Shown here: positions 34,896 to 44,344 of the stretch, one piece after another
How the letters are laid out: every line of letters begins with the position of its first letter
Position numbering within the stretch: position 1 is the first letter of the stretch
DNA from: Mycobacterium sp. AZCC_0083
GTDB taxonomy: Bacteria; Actinomycetota; Actinomycetes; Mycobacteriales; Mycobacteriaceae
Direction of reading: 5' to 3'
NCBI RefSeq assembly: GCF_014202335.1
Contig: NZ_JACHGP010000030.1
Span: 1-64,000 of the forward strand
DNA: 64,000 bases
Notes under the pieces: generated by a model
Told to the model about the DNA's origin: nothing
The model's input: only the letters and a program-made list of their open reading frames with translations
Database searches by the model: none
Translations under genes and position numbers: made by a program

Positions 34896-34951
34896 ATAGA
34901 TCGCCTGATCTATGAATAGTAGTGGTGATCTAATATCAGATCAGTTGATCT
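34896..34951. promoter_or_regulatory. Cluster of TetR operator palindromes
   Basis: ATAGATC-N4-GATCTAT (34896-34913), TGATCT-N6-AGATCA (34926-34943) and AGATCA-N2-TGATCT (34938-34951, overlapping the previous one). All share the half-site TGATCT or its complement. The first starts 10 bp before the TetR ATG. The cluster lies between the TetR start and the stop of the upstream gene. Confidence 0.7.
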
Positions 34952-35357
34952 AGACGCCGGTGGTCGACCCGGGTCGCACGATCATCAGGATCGTGACGGC
35001 CACCCACAGCAGGTTGAAGATCCCCGTGGACATCGCCAGCCGCCCGGCCGCCGCACCCCCGAGCATGGCGCGCTGCGCGGGCAGGACGGCCGCGATCAGG
35101 ACCACGGCCGCCACGGCGGTAAGTGCGATCGAGACCAGCACCCAGGCCTGGGTCAACGACCCCATCGAGACCGCCGTCGCGATACCCAGCAGAGGAACTG
35201 CCACACCGACCGCGGCGTAGGTGACGCAGATCCGGTGCAGTACACCCGCGACGGGCGGCGTCGCGGCGTAGCGCGGAAACATGCTCGCCGCGACGGCAAT
35301 TGGGCCGACCGCCAGGATCGCGACGACGACATGAATGCTGAGCAGGATCGCGGACAT
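34950..35357 (-). CDS. Four-helix membrane protein (DUF2269-like)
   Basis: A 135-residue, almost wholly hydrophobic protein with four helices (LLSIHVVVAILAVGPIAVAA; YAAVGVAVPLLGIATAVSM; WVLVSIALTAVAAVVLIAAV; GIFNLLWVAVTILMIV). His at residue 9 in the first helix fits the DUF2269-type group. Function unknown. It ends inside the operator region of the TetR gene. Confidence 0.65.
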   Translation of the reverse strand: MSAILLSIHVVVAILAVGPIAVAASMFPRYAATPPVAGVLHRICVTYAAVGVAVPLLGIATAVSMGSLTQAWVLVSIALTAVAAVVLIAAVLPAQRAMLGGAAAGRLAMSTGIFNLLWVAVTILMIVRPGSTTGV

Positions 35358-35444
35358 TGCACTCGACGTTAGGGCACCGCAGCCGCCGCCGTCCCTGCTG
35401 TACGCGCCAGGTTTCGACGAGATCTGGCCACCGGGGCGCCGCGA

Positions 35445-38363
35445 CTACCAGCCTTCGGTCAACACCCGGTCCAGCGCATCGACGTAGAAGTCGGCGCAGT
35501 CGATGTCAATGCACAACGGCGGCTTGGTCTTCAGGATGTTGAGGTGATCGCCGGTCGGCTGGATGACCACGCCGAGCTCGAGCATGCGGTCGCAGATCGC
35601 CGCGGTCTCCTGGGTCGCGGGTGCCAGGGTGTCCTGGTCGCGGATCATCTCGACGCCGAGGTAGAGGCCGATGCCGTGCACGGTGCCGATGATCGGGTGC
35701 TTGTCACGCAGCGCGAGCAGTCTCGCCTTGAGGTGGCCGCCGACGCGCGACGCGTTGCCTTGCAGGTCCTCGTCGCGGAGCACGTCGAGCACGGTGAGTC
35801 CGATCGCGCAGGACAGCGGGCTGCCGCCGGTCGAGGAGAAGAAGTAGCCCTGCGAGGCGAACGCATCGGCCACCGCGCGGCTGGTGATCACGGCGCCCAG
35901 CGGATAGCCGTTGCCCGTCGACTTCGCCACCGACACGATGTCGGGCACCACGTTCTGCTGGTGGAAACCCCAGAACCACTCGCCGAGCCGGCCGAAACCG
36001 ACCTGCACCTCGTCGGCGATCGCAAGGCCGCCACCGGCCCGCACCGCCTCGTACACCTGCCGCAGATAGCCGTCGGGCAGTGCCATGCCGCCAGCGTTGC
36101 CGTACACGGCCTCGCAGATGAACGCCGCAGGCGCTCGGCCAGCGGCGGCGAGCTCCTCGATCTGATGTACGGCATCGACGGCGTACCGGCCGACGTCGGC
36201 GCCGCGGTACTTGCCGCGAAAGCTGTTCGGCGACTCCACCGCGTGCACCCACTCGGGTCGCGTGGTGAGCGCACTGGGGTTGTCGGCCGTTGACGTCGAC
36301 ACGGCGTCGGTGGCATACGTCCAACCGTGGTATGCCTCGCGGACGGCGACCACGTCGCGGCGTCCCGTCGCCGCCGTCGCCAATCGCAACGCCAGATCGC
36401 TTGCCTCCGAACCGGAGTTCACCAGGAAGACGGTGTCCAGCGCGTCGGGCAACGTGGCGGTCAGACGCTCGCTGTATTCGACGACGGCCTCGTAGTTGAA
36501 CCGCGAGTTGGTGTTGAGTCTGCGCAGTTGTCGCGATGCGGCGTCGGCCACCCGCGGGTGGGCGTGGCCGAGCACCGCCACGTTGTTGACCATGTCGAGG
36601 TAAACCCTTCCTGACGTCGACATCAGGAAGTGCCGCCAGCCGCGCTCGATCTGCGGGGGCCTGCGGTAGTAGTGCTCCTGCACCTTGGCGAAGCTGTCGT
36701 CCCTGCGGGCCAACAGATCTCGCTCGGCCGACGGTTCCCTCGCGGCCAGCCCGAGCAGCGGTCCCGGGTCGCGGGCGAGGGCCAGCCACCCCGGCGCCAG
36801 CTCGGCCGTGGTGAATTCGGGCGCGCGCGGGGCACCCGCCGGCCGGATCCCGACCGTGAACCAGTGGTCCGGCGCGGCGGTCGCGAGTGCTGCGGCAGCC
36901 TCGACGTGACCGGCCGCGGTGAGGTTCGCCCCCGTCACCGTCAGTTCGTAGTGCTCGCCGCGCAGCACCAGTTCTCCGCCGAGGTGGTCGACCACTCCCG
37001 GCCATGGCGCCGTCACCGTGGCGTTGCGAGCCGGCCACAGCGAGACGCCGGTCGGTATCACCTCGGGGCTGTCCTGGCTCAGCGCGGGCGCCCTGGTCAG
37101 GGCTGGTTCGCCGAACCGGGCGACGACGAGCGACGCGCCGTCGCGCACTGCGGCCCTTGCCAATTCGTCCTCGACGTCGGCAGCCAGCCATGCGCCCGGC
37201 TGGAAGGTGCTGTCGTACACGCCGGAGGTGGGGGACAGGTCCAGGGTGGTAACCGACGCCGGATCCAGCCCGGCGATCAACGGCTCTCCGGTCACCATGG
37301 CTTGGGTGTCGGCAAGGCCGAGTTCGGCGCGGATCACGCCCGTCATCACGTCGATCGGAACGGACGTGGCCTGCTCGAACATGCGCCACTCGTCATCGGA
37401 TTGCTCGGTGATGTACGCGTTGTCGGGATCGAGTGCGGCCTGCTGCGCCCCGCTGACGATCAGCACGGCGGTGCGCAGCACCAGCAGCGGCCACACGACG
37501 TCCACCTCCACGGTGGTCAGGGGTCGGATCGCGTGAAATGCCCTGACGCCAGGCAGGATCGACGTGGGCGTGGTGCCGGTGTGACCCAGCACCGAGGACA
37601 GGGTGATGGCGAGTTCGGAGACGGCCCAGGTGTCGGAGAGGTCACCGAAGTCGATGATGCCGTCGGGCCCCGATCCTCCGTGCGCCGCGACGATGTTCGC
37701 GTCGGTCAGGTCGAGATGCACGGCCTGGCGCGGGAGTTCGTCGGCCAGCGGCGCGATCCGTGCCCAGGCGGCGGTCGCGGCCGCCGTCAACCGTTCGCGG
37801 TGCGTTGGGTCGTCGACGTGCGAGACCAGGGCGTCGACCACGCCATGGCCGACGCGCAGGTCCCACTGCAGCGCACGGTCGAGGCCGGGGTGGTGGAAGC
37901 CGGCCAAGGCGCGGCTCACCCGACCCGCCAGGTCGCCCATGTCCGCGACGACCCCTGGCGAAAGGTGACCCGCGCCGACCAGGGTGCCGCCGGGCAGATA
38001 CGGCAACAACCGGACGTGGGCGGTGTTGTCGAGCAGACCCGTTACCGCCGTACAACTCTCACCCGCCAGGTTCGGCAGCGGTACCGCGACCCGCAGCGTC
38101 GGCTCCTCACCGGCGATCAACTCGGCGGCGGTGTCCTGCGCCGCCAACTCGGCCGCCGTGAATGCCGGGTTGGCGATCTTCAGCACCGCGAATGGGCGGT
38201 CGTCGGAGTCGAGCACCAGGAAGTTCTTGTCCTGTTGGCTGCCAAGCGATTCCGCCCTGGCGTTGATGCCGTAGTACTTCAGCAGCAGGTGTTCCGCCTG
38301 CGCATCGGTGACCTGGGGCGCCGGTAGCTCGGGTTGCTCCAGGAAGTTGAATCCGGCCGTCAC
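35445..38363 (-). CDS. Three-domain fusion: APH-type kinase, M23-like domain, class III PLP phospho-lyase/aminotransferase
   Basis: A 972-residue protein. Residues 1-340 form an aminoglycoside-phosphotransferase-like kinase with catalytic HLDLTDAN (216-223) and IDFGD (237-241). Residues about 395-510 resemble an M23/lysostaphin-like beta domain. From about 545 a class III PLP enzyme follows: NSGSEASDLALRLA, EAYHGWTYATD, AIADEVQVGFGR and the PLP Lys in SVAKSTGNGYPLG. Bacterial fusions of this type were used to link the human hydroxylysine kinase and phosphohydroxylysine phospho-lyase, so phosphorylation of an amino alcohol followed by phosphate elimination is the likely chemistry. Starts with GTG overlapping the hydrolase stop. 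Confidence 0.82.
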   Translation of the reverse strand: MTAGFNFLEQPELPAPQVTDAQAEHLLLKYYGINARAESLGSQQDKNFLVLDSDDRPFAVLKIANPAFTAAELAAQDTAAELIAGEEPTLRVAVPLPNLAGESCTAVTGLLDNTAHVRLLPYLPGGTLVGAGHLSPGVVADMGDLAGRVSRALAGFHHPGLDRALQWDLRVGHGVVDALVSHVDDPTHRERLTAAATAAWARIAPLADELPRQAVHLDLTDANIVAAHGGSGPDGIIDFGDLSDTWAVSELAITLSSVLGHTGTTPTSILPGVRAFHAIRPLTTVEVDVVWPLLVLRTAVLIVSGAQQAALDPDNAYITEQSDDEWRMFEQATSVPIDVMTGVIRAELGLADTQAMVTGEPLIAGLDPASVTTLDLSPTSGVYDSTFQPGAWLAADVEDELARAAVRDGASLVVARFGEPALTRAPALSQDSPEVIPTGVSLWPARNATVTAPWPGVVDHLGGELVLRGEHYELTVTGANLTAAGHVEAAAALATAAPDHWFTVGIRPAGAPRAPEFTTAELAPGWLALARDPGPLLGLAAREPSAERDLLARRDDSFAKVQEHYYRRPPQIERGWRHFLMSTSGRVYLDMVNNVAVLGHAHPRVADAASRQLRRLNTNSRFNYEAVVEYSERLTATLPDALDTVFLVNSGSEASDLALRLATAATGRRDVVAVREAYHGWTYATDAVSTSTADNPSALTTRPEWVHAVESPNSFRGKYRGADVGRYAVDAVHQIEELAAAGRAPAAFICEAVYGNAGGMALPDGYLRQVYEAVRAGGGLAIADEVQVGFGRLGEWFWGFHQQNVVPDIVSVAKSTGNGYPLGAVITSRAVADAFASQGYFFSSTGGSPLSCAIGLTVLDVLRDEDLQGNASRVGGHLKARLLALRDKHPIIGTVHGIGLYLGVEMIRDQDTLAPATQETAAICDRMLELGVVIQPTGDHLNILKTKPPLCIDIDCADFYVDALDRVLTEGW

Positions 38364-39223
38364 TGGTTGACGAATCGGACGACGACCTCGGTGAAGGCAT
38401 CGTTGTCGTCACCCGCCGCCGTGTGCCCGGCCTCGGCCAACTCGACGAACTCGGCGCGCGGCACCTTGGACAGGAAGTCCTCGACGCCCTCGACGCTGAC
38501 CACGTCCGACAACTTGCCGCGAATCAACAGGATCGGGATCTGCAGGTTGATCGCCGCCTGCTCGAGCATGTCCATCCGCGTGAACGGATCGTCATCGGGT
38601 TTGGTCAGGAACGCCGGATCCCAGTGCCAGTACCACCGGCCGTCGCGCAGGCGCAGGTTCTTCTTCAACCCCTCCGGGCTGCGCGGCTTGGGTCGGTGCG
38701 GCAGATACGCGGCGACCGCGTCGGCGGCGTCCTCGAGCGAGGCGAAGCCGTCGACGTTGCCGAACATGAAGTCGCGGATGCGGGCGCTGCCGTCCTTCTC
38801 GAACCTCGGCACCACGTCGACGAGGATCAGCTTGGAAACCAGTTCGGGTCCGGCCTCGTGCGCCGCCAGGATGCCCGTCAGCCCGCCCATGCTCGCGCCG
38901 ACCAGTGCCACCGGCCTGCCGATCTGGTAGAGCACCTGAAGGATGTCGCTGCACAGCGTCTCGACCGTGTAGTTCGCGGTGGGGGAGCGGTCACTGTCGC
39001 CGTGACCGCGGCTGTCGAGGGCGATGACGTGGAAGCCCGCGTCGGCCAGGATCTGGCCGGTGTTCTTCCACGAGTGCCTGTTCTGGCCTCCGCCGTGCAG
39101 CATCAGGACGGTCGGGCGACCCTCTGCGGACGCGGCGCCACGGTTCCACTCGTCGCCGATCAGGTTGAGGTCGTCGACACCGCGGAACGTCACCGTCTGC
39201 GATGTGCTGTGCACAGTGCTCAC
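38360..39223 (-). CDS. Alpha/beta hydrolase
   Basis: A 287-residue hydrolase starting at GTG with a GAGAGGA ribosome site. The oxyanion loop LMLHGGGQNRHSW, nucleophile elbow VGASMGGL (Ser), the acid region IPILLIRGKLSD and His in AEAGHTAAGDD form a complete triad. The stop overlaps the GTG of the kinase/phospho-lyase fusion, so both are in one operon; it may prepare or process the same substrate. Exact activity unknown. Confidence 0.85.
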   Translation of the reverse strand: MSTVHSTSQTVTFRGVDDLNLIGDEWNRGAASAEGRPTVLMLHGGGQNRHSWKNTGQILADAGFHVIALDSRGHGDSDRSPTANYTVETLCSDILQVLYQIGRPVALVGASMGGLTGILAAHEAGPELVSKLILVDVVPRFEKDGSARIRDFMFGNVDGFASLEDAADAVAAYLPHRPKPRSPEGLKKNLRLRDGRWYWHWDPAFLTKPDDDPFTRMDMLEQAAINLQIPILLIRGKLSDVVSVEGVEDFLSKVPRAEFVELAEAGHTAAGDDNDAFTEVVVRFVNQ

Positions 39224-39345
39224 ATGGATCCTCTCGGCCTTTCCACTGCACGTTACCCACGCGGTTTGCCTATTCGTCACCGGCCCCGGGCTGGCGCTTG
39301 GAACGCCACCCGATGAGTTTCCTAGCTCGGCTGAGTCGACATCCC

Positions 39346-39819
39346 ATGCCCAACATCACTCCCTCCCTCTGGTTCGACGGCAACCTCGAAGAAGCCGGCG
39401 CCTTCTACGCGTCGGTCTTTCCGAATTCGTCGGTCGGACCGTTCTTCCGCTACACCGAGGCCGGTCCTGGTACCCCGGGCGACGTGGTGTACGGCACCTT
39501 TGTCCTGGACGGGCACCGGCTCCTCGGCATCAACGGTGGTCCGCAGTTTCGGTTCACCGAGGCGGTGTCGTTCGAAGTGCGCTGCGCTGACCAGGACGAA
39601 GTCGACTACTACTGGTCCAAGCTCGTCGACGGCGGCGAGGAGTCGCAGTGTGGCTGGCTCAAGGATCGCTACGGATTGAGCTGGCAGATCGTGCCCGAAC
39701 GGCTGTACGAACTGCTGGAGGGCCCGGACCCGGCACGGGCCGCCGCTGCAACCGCGGCGATGCTCGGCATGCGCAAGATCGTGGTCGCCGAACTTGAGGC
39801 GGCCGTCGGTAACTTGTGA
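39346..39819 (+). CDS. PhnB/3-demethylubiquinone methyltransferase-like VOC protein
   Basis: A 157-residue protein: MPNITPSLWFDGNLEEAGAF, YASVFPNSS, then GINGGPQFRFTEAVSFEV, and a C-terminal YGLSWQIVPERLYELL. This is the PhnB-like branch of the VOC superfamily, whose members are mostly uncharacterised in spite of the methyltransferase name. It is divergent from the hydrolase gene. The start at 39346 begins the conserved part. Confidence 0.8.
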   Translation: MPNITPSLWFDGNLEEAGAFYASVFPNSSVGPFFRYTEAGPGTPGDVVYGTFVLDGHRLLGINGGPQFRFTEAVSFEVRCADQDEVDYYWSKLVDGGEESQCGWLKDRYGLSWQIVPERLYELLEGPDPARAAAATAAMLGMRKIVVAELEAAVGNL

Positions 39820-40112
39820 TCCCGGCATGATTCCGACGCGATGATGATTTGCTGACGTCGGACCGTCAGCGGCGGTGACCGTCGGCAACCCGCTCCGAGG
39901 CCGACTCGGCGCGTGCGACCTGCGTCGGTGGGGCTGCGGTCCACGCGGTGGCGACGTCGCGCCGTCCTCTGCTGTTGCTGGCGTGGAAATCGTTGTTGTA
40001 CGGTTCTTCGACTTCTTCGTGTGTCACCATCACGGCATTCGCCCGGGGCGGGTTTAGTCGGAGGGAATCAGCGACCGATGCCATTGACGTGCAGCGCAGG
40101 GGAGAACGCTTG

Positions 40113-40892
40113 ATGGTCGCATCCGACGCATTGGCCAAGAACGCGGCGAAACCGATCCGCGCTGTCGGCGGCTTCTTCTCGATGGCGCTCGACACTTTCG
40201 TGCTGATGTTCAAGCCGCCCTTTGCCTGGCGCGAATTCATCCTGCAGTCGTGGTTCGTCGCGCGGGTGGCCATCGTGCCCACGTTGATGCTGACGATCCC
40301 CTATACGGTGCTGCTGACCTTCACGTTCAACATCCTGCTCACCGAATTCGGCGCCGCCGACTTCTCAGGCACCGGCGCCGCCCTCGGCACGGTCAGCCAA
40401 ATCGGGCCGATCGTCACGGTTCTGGTGATCGCCGGGGCAGGCGCCACCGCGATGTGTGCGGACCTCGGTGCGCGCACCATCCGCGAGGAACTCGACGCGC
40501 TTCGGGTGATGGGCGTCAATCCCATTCAGACACTGGTGGTTCCGCGTGTGCTCGCGGCGACACTCGTCTCGCTCGCGCTGTCGGCGACGGTGGTCCTGGT
40601 CGGACTCACCGGCGCGTACCTCTTCTGCGTCTACGTCCAGCACGTCTCCCCTGGAGCGTTCGTGTCGGGCCTGACGTTGATCACCGGCCCTGCCGACGTG
40701 GTGATCGCCTTGGTCAAGGCCGGCCTGTTCGGCCTGACCGCCGGGCTGATCGCTTGCTACAAGGGCATTTCCGTTGGCGGCGGCCCAGCAGGCGTCGGCA
40801 ATGCGGTGAACGAGACGGTCGTGTTCACCTTCATGGCCCTGTTCGCGATCAACGTCGTCGCGACCGCCGTCGGCGTCAAGGCCACGATGTGA
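40113..40892 (+). CDS. yrbEA: YrbE-type permease A of the mce transporter
   Basis: A 259-residue MlaE/YrbE permease, the first gene of the mce operon. The conserved permease motif REELDALRVMGVNPIQTLVVPRVLA and the end GGGPAGVGNAVNETVV are intact, with five or six helices. With the second YrbE and a MlaF-like ATPase encoded elsewhere it would form the inner-membrane part of the lipid importer. The ATG at 40113 follows GGGGAGA. The 293 bp before it hold no gene and probably the operon promoter. Confidence 0.93.
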   Translation: MVASDALAKNAAKPIRAVGGFFSMALDTFVLMFKPPFAWREFILQSWFVARVAIVPTLMLTIPYTVLLTFTFNILLTEFGAADFSGTGAALGTVSQIGPIVTVLVIAGAGATAMCADLGARTIREELDALRVMGVNPIQTLVVPRVLAATLVSLALSATVVLVGLTGAYLFCVYVQHVSPGAFVSGLTLITGPADVVIALVKAGLFGLTAGLIACYKGISVGGGPAGVGNAVNETVVFTFMALFAINVVATAVGVKATM

Positions 40893-40929
40893 GTCAGCGG
40901 GTAGCGCGAGAAACGAAGCGGGATCGCGT

Positions 40930-41769
40930 ATGAGCACGGTCAGCCACCGGTTCAGGCGGACCGTCGACGGCTGGGTGCACGGTTGGAACCAGATCGGCGT
41001 ACAGACCAAGTTCTTCGGGAAGACGCTGCGCTCGATCGGCGACGTGTTCCTCAACTACCGCGTCGAGCTGATCCGGCTGATCGCCCAGATGGGCCTTGGC
41101 ACCGGTGCGCTCGCCATCGTCGGCGGCACGGTCGCCATCGTCGGCTTCCTCACCATGAGCACGGGCGCGCTTGTCGCAGTGCAGGGGTACAACCAGTTCT
41201 CCGAGATCGGCGTGGAGGCCCTCACCGGTTTCGCATCGGCCTTCTTCAACGTCCGCCTGATCGCGCCTGCCACCACCGCCATCGCCCTGTCGGCGACCAT
41301 CGGCGCAGGCGCAACGGCACAACTCGGCGCCATGCGGATCAACGAGGAGATCGACGCGCTGGAGGTCATCGGCATCCGCAGCATCTCGTATCTGGCCTCC
41401 ACCCGGGTGATCGCGGGCGTCATCGTGGTGATCCCGCTGTACTGCGTCGGTGTGCTGATGTCGTTCTGGGCCGCGAAGTTGGGCACGACCGCCATCTACG
41501 GCCAGTCGACCGGTGTGTATGACCACTACTTCGACACGTTCCTCAACCCGATCGATCTGATCTGGTCGTTCGTCCAGTCGATCGCGATGGCGATCGTAAT
41601 CATGCTCGTGCACACCTATTACGGCTTCAGCGCCACTGGTGGGCCCGCCGGTGTCGGCGAGGCCGTCGGCCGCGCGGTGCGCACCTCACTGGTCATCTCG
41701 GCGTTCGTCGTCGTGGTCATCTCCCTGGCCGTCTACGGCCAGTCCGGCAACTTCAACCTGGCCGGCTGA
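40930..41769 (+). CDS. yrbEB: YrbE-type permease B of the mce transporter
   Basis: A 279-residue partner of the preceding permease, longer at the N-terminus. The motif NEEIDALEVIGIRSISYLAS and the C-terminal GGPAGVGEAVGRAVRTSL are conserved. It is separated from yrbEA by 37 bp and from mceA by 18 bp. The two YrbE proteins are expected to act as a heterodimer. Confidence 0.93.
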   Translation: MSTVSHRFRRTVDGWVHGWNQIGVQTKFFGKTLRSIGDVFLNYRVELIRLIAQMGLGTGALAIVGGTVAIVGFLTMSTGALVAVQGYNQFSEIGVEALTGFASAFFNVRLIAPATTAIALSATIGAGATAQLGAMRINEEIDALEVIGIRSISYLASTRVIAGVIVVIPLYCVGVLMSFWAAKLGTTAIYGQSTGVYDHYFDTFLNPIDLIWSFVQSIAMAIVIMLVHTYYGFSATGGPAGVGEAVGRAVRTSLVISAFVVVVISLAVYGQSGNFNLAG

Positions 41770-41787
41770 ACGGGGGCCGGCGTCGCA

Positions 41788-43266
41788 ATGAGCGTGGAAT
41801 ATCAAGGCAAACAACGGGGCCTGGCCCCCGGCTGGTGGACGCTATTCCTGGTATTGCTGATCATCGCCATCATCTGGGTGGCCTACTCCCTGTTCTCTGG
41901 CACGTTCTTCAAGAAGTACGTGACGGTCACCCTGACCTCCGACCGGTCCGGTCTGGTGATGGAGACCAACGCCAAGGTGAAGATGCGCGGTGTGCAGGTC
42001 GGCCGGGTCATCTCGATCACCGGTGGCGACACGGAAAGCTCTGCGCCCGTGTCGTTGGGCTTGGAGATCTACCCCGGGCAGATCCAGTACATCCCGGCCA
42101 ACGTCGAGGCACAGATCAACGCCACCACCATCTTCGGCGCCAAGTTCGTGGATCTCGTCTACCCCAGCGATCCCAGCTCGCAGCGGCTGCAAGAGGGCCA
42201 GGTGCTCAAGTCGCGCAACGTCACCACCGAGGTCAACACCGTCTTCCAGAACCTCGTCGGCGTGCTCAACAGGGTGGACACCGCCAAGCTCAACGCCGTG
42301 CTGTCGGCACTGGCCGAAGGGGTCCGCGGCCAGGGCGACCGGATCGGCCAGGCCACCACCGACGCCAACCAGGTATTGCTCGCGCTCAACCCGCGCGCCG
42401 ACACGATCCGTGCGGACTGGCAGGCGCTGAAGGGCTTCAGCGACACGTACAGCGCTGCGGCACGAGACATCTTGACCACGCTGAACGCGGCGAGCACCAC
42501 CAGCACCACCGTGACCACCCACGCCAAGCAACTCGACGCGCTGCTGCTGGCCACCACCGGCTTCTCCAACGCGGGCATCGACCTGCTGGCGCCCAGCCAG
42601 GCCAACCTGATCAAGTCGATCAACGTGCTGAAGCCCACCACCGACTTGCTGATGAAGTACAACCCCGAGTACACCTGCCTGCTGGTCGGCGCAAAGTGGT
42701 TGTTGGACAACGGCGGCTACGAAGCCACCGGCGGCAACGGCAAGTCGTTCATCCTCGACACCGGCCTGATGCTCGGCGACGACCCGTACCGGTACCCGGA
42801 CAACTTGCCCATCGTCGGCGCCAAGGGCGGACCTGGCGGCAAGCCCAGTTGCGGCTCGCTGCCGATCGTCGACGAAAACTGGCCGGTGCGCCAGCTCGTC
42901 ACCAACACCGGCTTCGGCACCGGCACCGACTGGCGCCCCAACCCGGGCATCGGCTTCCCCGGCTACGCCAACTACCTACCGGTGACGCGCGGCGTGCCCG
43001 AACCGCCGAGCCTGCGAAACCTGTTCGGTGGCCCCGCGCCTGGCCCGATCCCGTATCCAGGCGCGCCCGCGTACGGGGCCCCGATGTACGCGCCCGACGG
43101 CACGCCGCTGTGGCCGGGCCTGCCGCCCGCGCCACCACCTGGTGCGCCACGCGACCCGGGGGCGACACCCGGCTCGGAACCGTTCGTGGTGCCGGCTCCG
43201 CAAGCGATGCCGCCGACGCCGCTGCCACCGGTGCCGCTACCCGACGCGGTCGCCCCATCACCGTAG
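41788..43266 (+). CDS. mceA: Mce-family protein, MceA position
   Basis: A 492-residue protein with one N-terminal helix (LFLVLLIIAIIWVAYSLF), then the MCE domain (VTVTLTSDRSGLVMETNAKV, MRGVQVGRVISITGG), a helical DUF3407-type tail domain and a Pro-rich C-terminus (GLPPAPPPGAPRDPG). The ending PYGAP and repeated Pro is closer, by recollection, to mce3/mce4-type than mce1-type MceA. It is part of the hexameric Mce tunnel that carries lipids across the periplasm. Confidence 0.93.
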   Translation: MSVEYQGKQRGLAPGWWTLFLVLLIIAIIWVAYSLFSGTFFKKYVTVTLTSDRSGLVMETNAKVKMRGVQVGRVISITGGDTESSAPVSLGLEIYPGQIQYIPANVEAQINATTIFGAKFVDLVYPSDPSSQRLQEGQVLKSRNVTTEVNTVFQNLVGVLNRVDTAKLNAVLSALAEGVRGQGDRIGQATTDANQVLLALNPRADTIRADWQALKGFSDTYSAAARDILTTLNAASTTSTTVTTHAKQLDALLLATTGFSNAGIDLLAPSQANLIKSINVLKPTTDLLMKYNPEYTCLLVGAKWLLDNGGYEATGGNGKSFILDTGLMLGDDPYRYPDNLPIVGAKGGPGGKPSCGSLPIVDENWPVRQLVTNTGFGTGTDWRPNPGIGFPGYANYLPVTRGVPEPPSLRNLFGGPAPGPIPYPGAPAYGAPMYAPDGTPLWPGLPPAPPPGAPRDPGATPGSEPFVVPAPQAMPPTPLPPVPLPDAVAPSP

Positions 43267-43312
43267 AAGCACCGCACCCCGACACGAACACGAACACGAA
43301 AGGTAAGCAGCC

Positions 43313-44344
43313 ATGAAGGACAACTTGGCAGGAGCCGCCTGGCGCCTGGCCATCTTCTTGGTGGTGTGCCTCGTTGGCGTGTTCGCGCTCGTCGCGGTCT
43401 TCGCGCAGCTGCGGTTAGGGGAGAAGGCCAACGACTATCACGCCGAGTTCGCCAACGTGTCCGGGTTGGAAGGCGGCGACTTCGTCCGGATCGCCGGTGT
43501 CGAGGTCGGCAAGGTGGACAAGCTGTCGATCCGCGACGACAGCACCGTGACGGTCGACTTCACCGCGGACGACTCTGTGGTGCTCACCCAGGGATCGCGT
43601 GCGGTGATCCGCTACGACGACCTGATCGGCGGCCGCTACCTGGCGCTCGAGGAGGGCACGGGAGATGCCAAGCGGCTCAACGCCGGTGCCACCATCCCGT
43701 TGGAGCGGACCTCGCCCGCGCTCGATCTCGACGCGTTGATCGGCGGCTTCCGCCCGCTGTTCAGGGCGCTCGACCCCAACCAGGTCAACGCGCTCTCCGG
43801 TCAGTTGATCAGCGCCTTCCAGGGGCAGGGCGCGACCATCGGATCGTTCCTCACGCAGACCGCCGCGCTGACCACCACGCTGGCCGACCGCGACCAACTG
43901 ATCGGCGAGGTGATCGTCAATCTCAACACGGTGCTTGGCTCGCTCGGCGACCAGAGTGATCAGTTCGCCAAGGGCGTTGACTCGCTGGCCGACCTCATCA
44001 AGGGCCTCGAGGCCCGCAAGTCCGACATCGCCAACGGCCTCGCGTACACCAACGCCGCTGCGGGCAGCATCGCCGACCTTCTGTCGCAGGCCCGCCCGCC
44101 GTTCCAGAAGGTGATCGCCCAAACCGACCGCGCCGCAGGCATCGTGGTGGCCGACCACGACTACTTCGACAACCTGGTCAACACGCTGCCCGACGCCTAC
44201 CAGGCGCTGGCCCGGCAGGGCATCTACGGTGACTACTTCAGTTTCTACCTCTGCGACATCGTGCTGAAGCTCAATGGAAAGGGCGGTCAGCCGGTGTACG
44301 TCAAGATTGCCGGGCAGAGCACCGGAAGGTGCACGCCGCGATGA
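43313..44344 (+). CDS. mceB: Mce-family protein, MceB position
   Basis: A 343-residue protein with an N-terminal membrane anchor (LAIFLVVCLVGVFALVAVF), an MCE domain (GGDFVRIAGVEVGKVDKLSI, IRYDDLIGGRYLALEEG) and a coiled tail (LIGEVIVNLNTVLGSLGDQS). GAAAGG lies before the ATG. The stop overlaps mceC (ATGA). Confidence 0.92.
   Translation: MKDNLAGAAWRLAIFLVVCLVGVFALVAVFAQLRLGEKANDYHAEFANVSGLEGGDFVRIAGVEVGKVDKLSIRDDSTVTVDFTADDSVVLTQGSRAVIRYDDLIGGRYLALEEGTGDAKRLNAGATIPLERTSPALDLDALIGGFRPLFRALDPNQVNALSGQLISAFQGQGATIGSFLTQTAALTTTLADRDQLIGEVIVNLNTVLGSLGDQSDQFAKGVDSLADLIKGLEARKSDIANGLAYTNAAAGSIADLLSQARPPFQKVIAQTDRAAGIVVADHDYFDNLVNTLPDAYQALARQGIYGDYFSFYLCDIVLKLNGKGGQPVYVKIAGQSTGRCTPR

Noticed and set aside
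36630..38327. A 565-codon rightward frame inside the kinase/phospho-lyase fusion gene
   Set aside because: Antisense to a clearly conserved protein; composition is repetitive Arg/Gly/Val/His with no domain.
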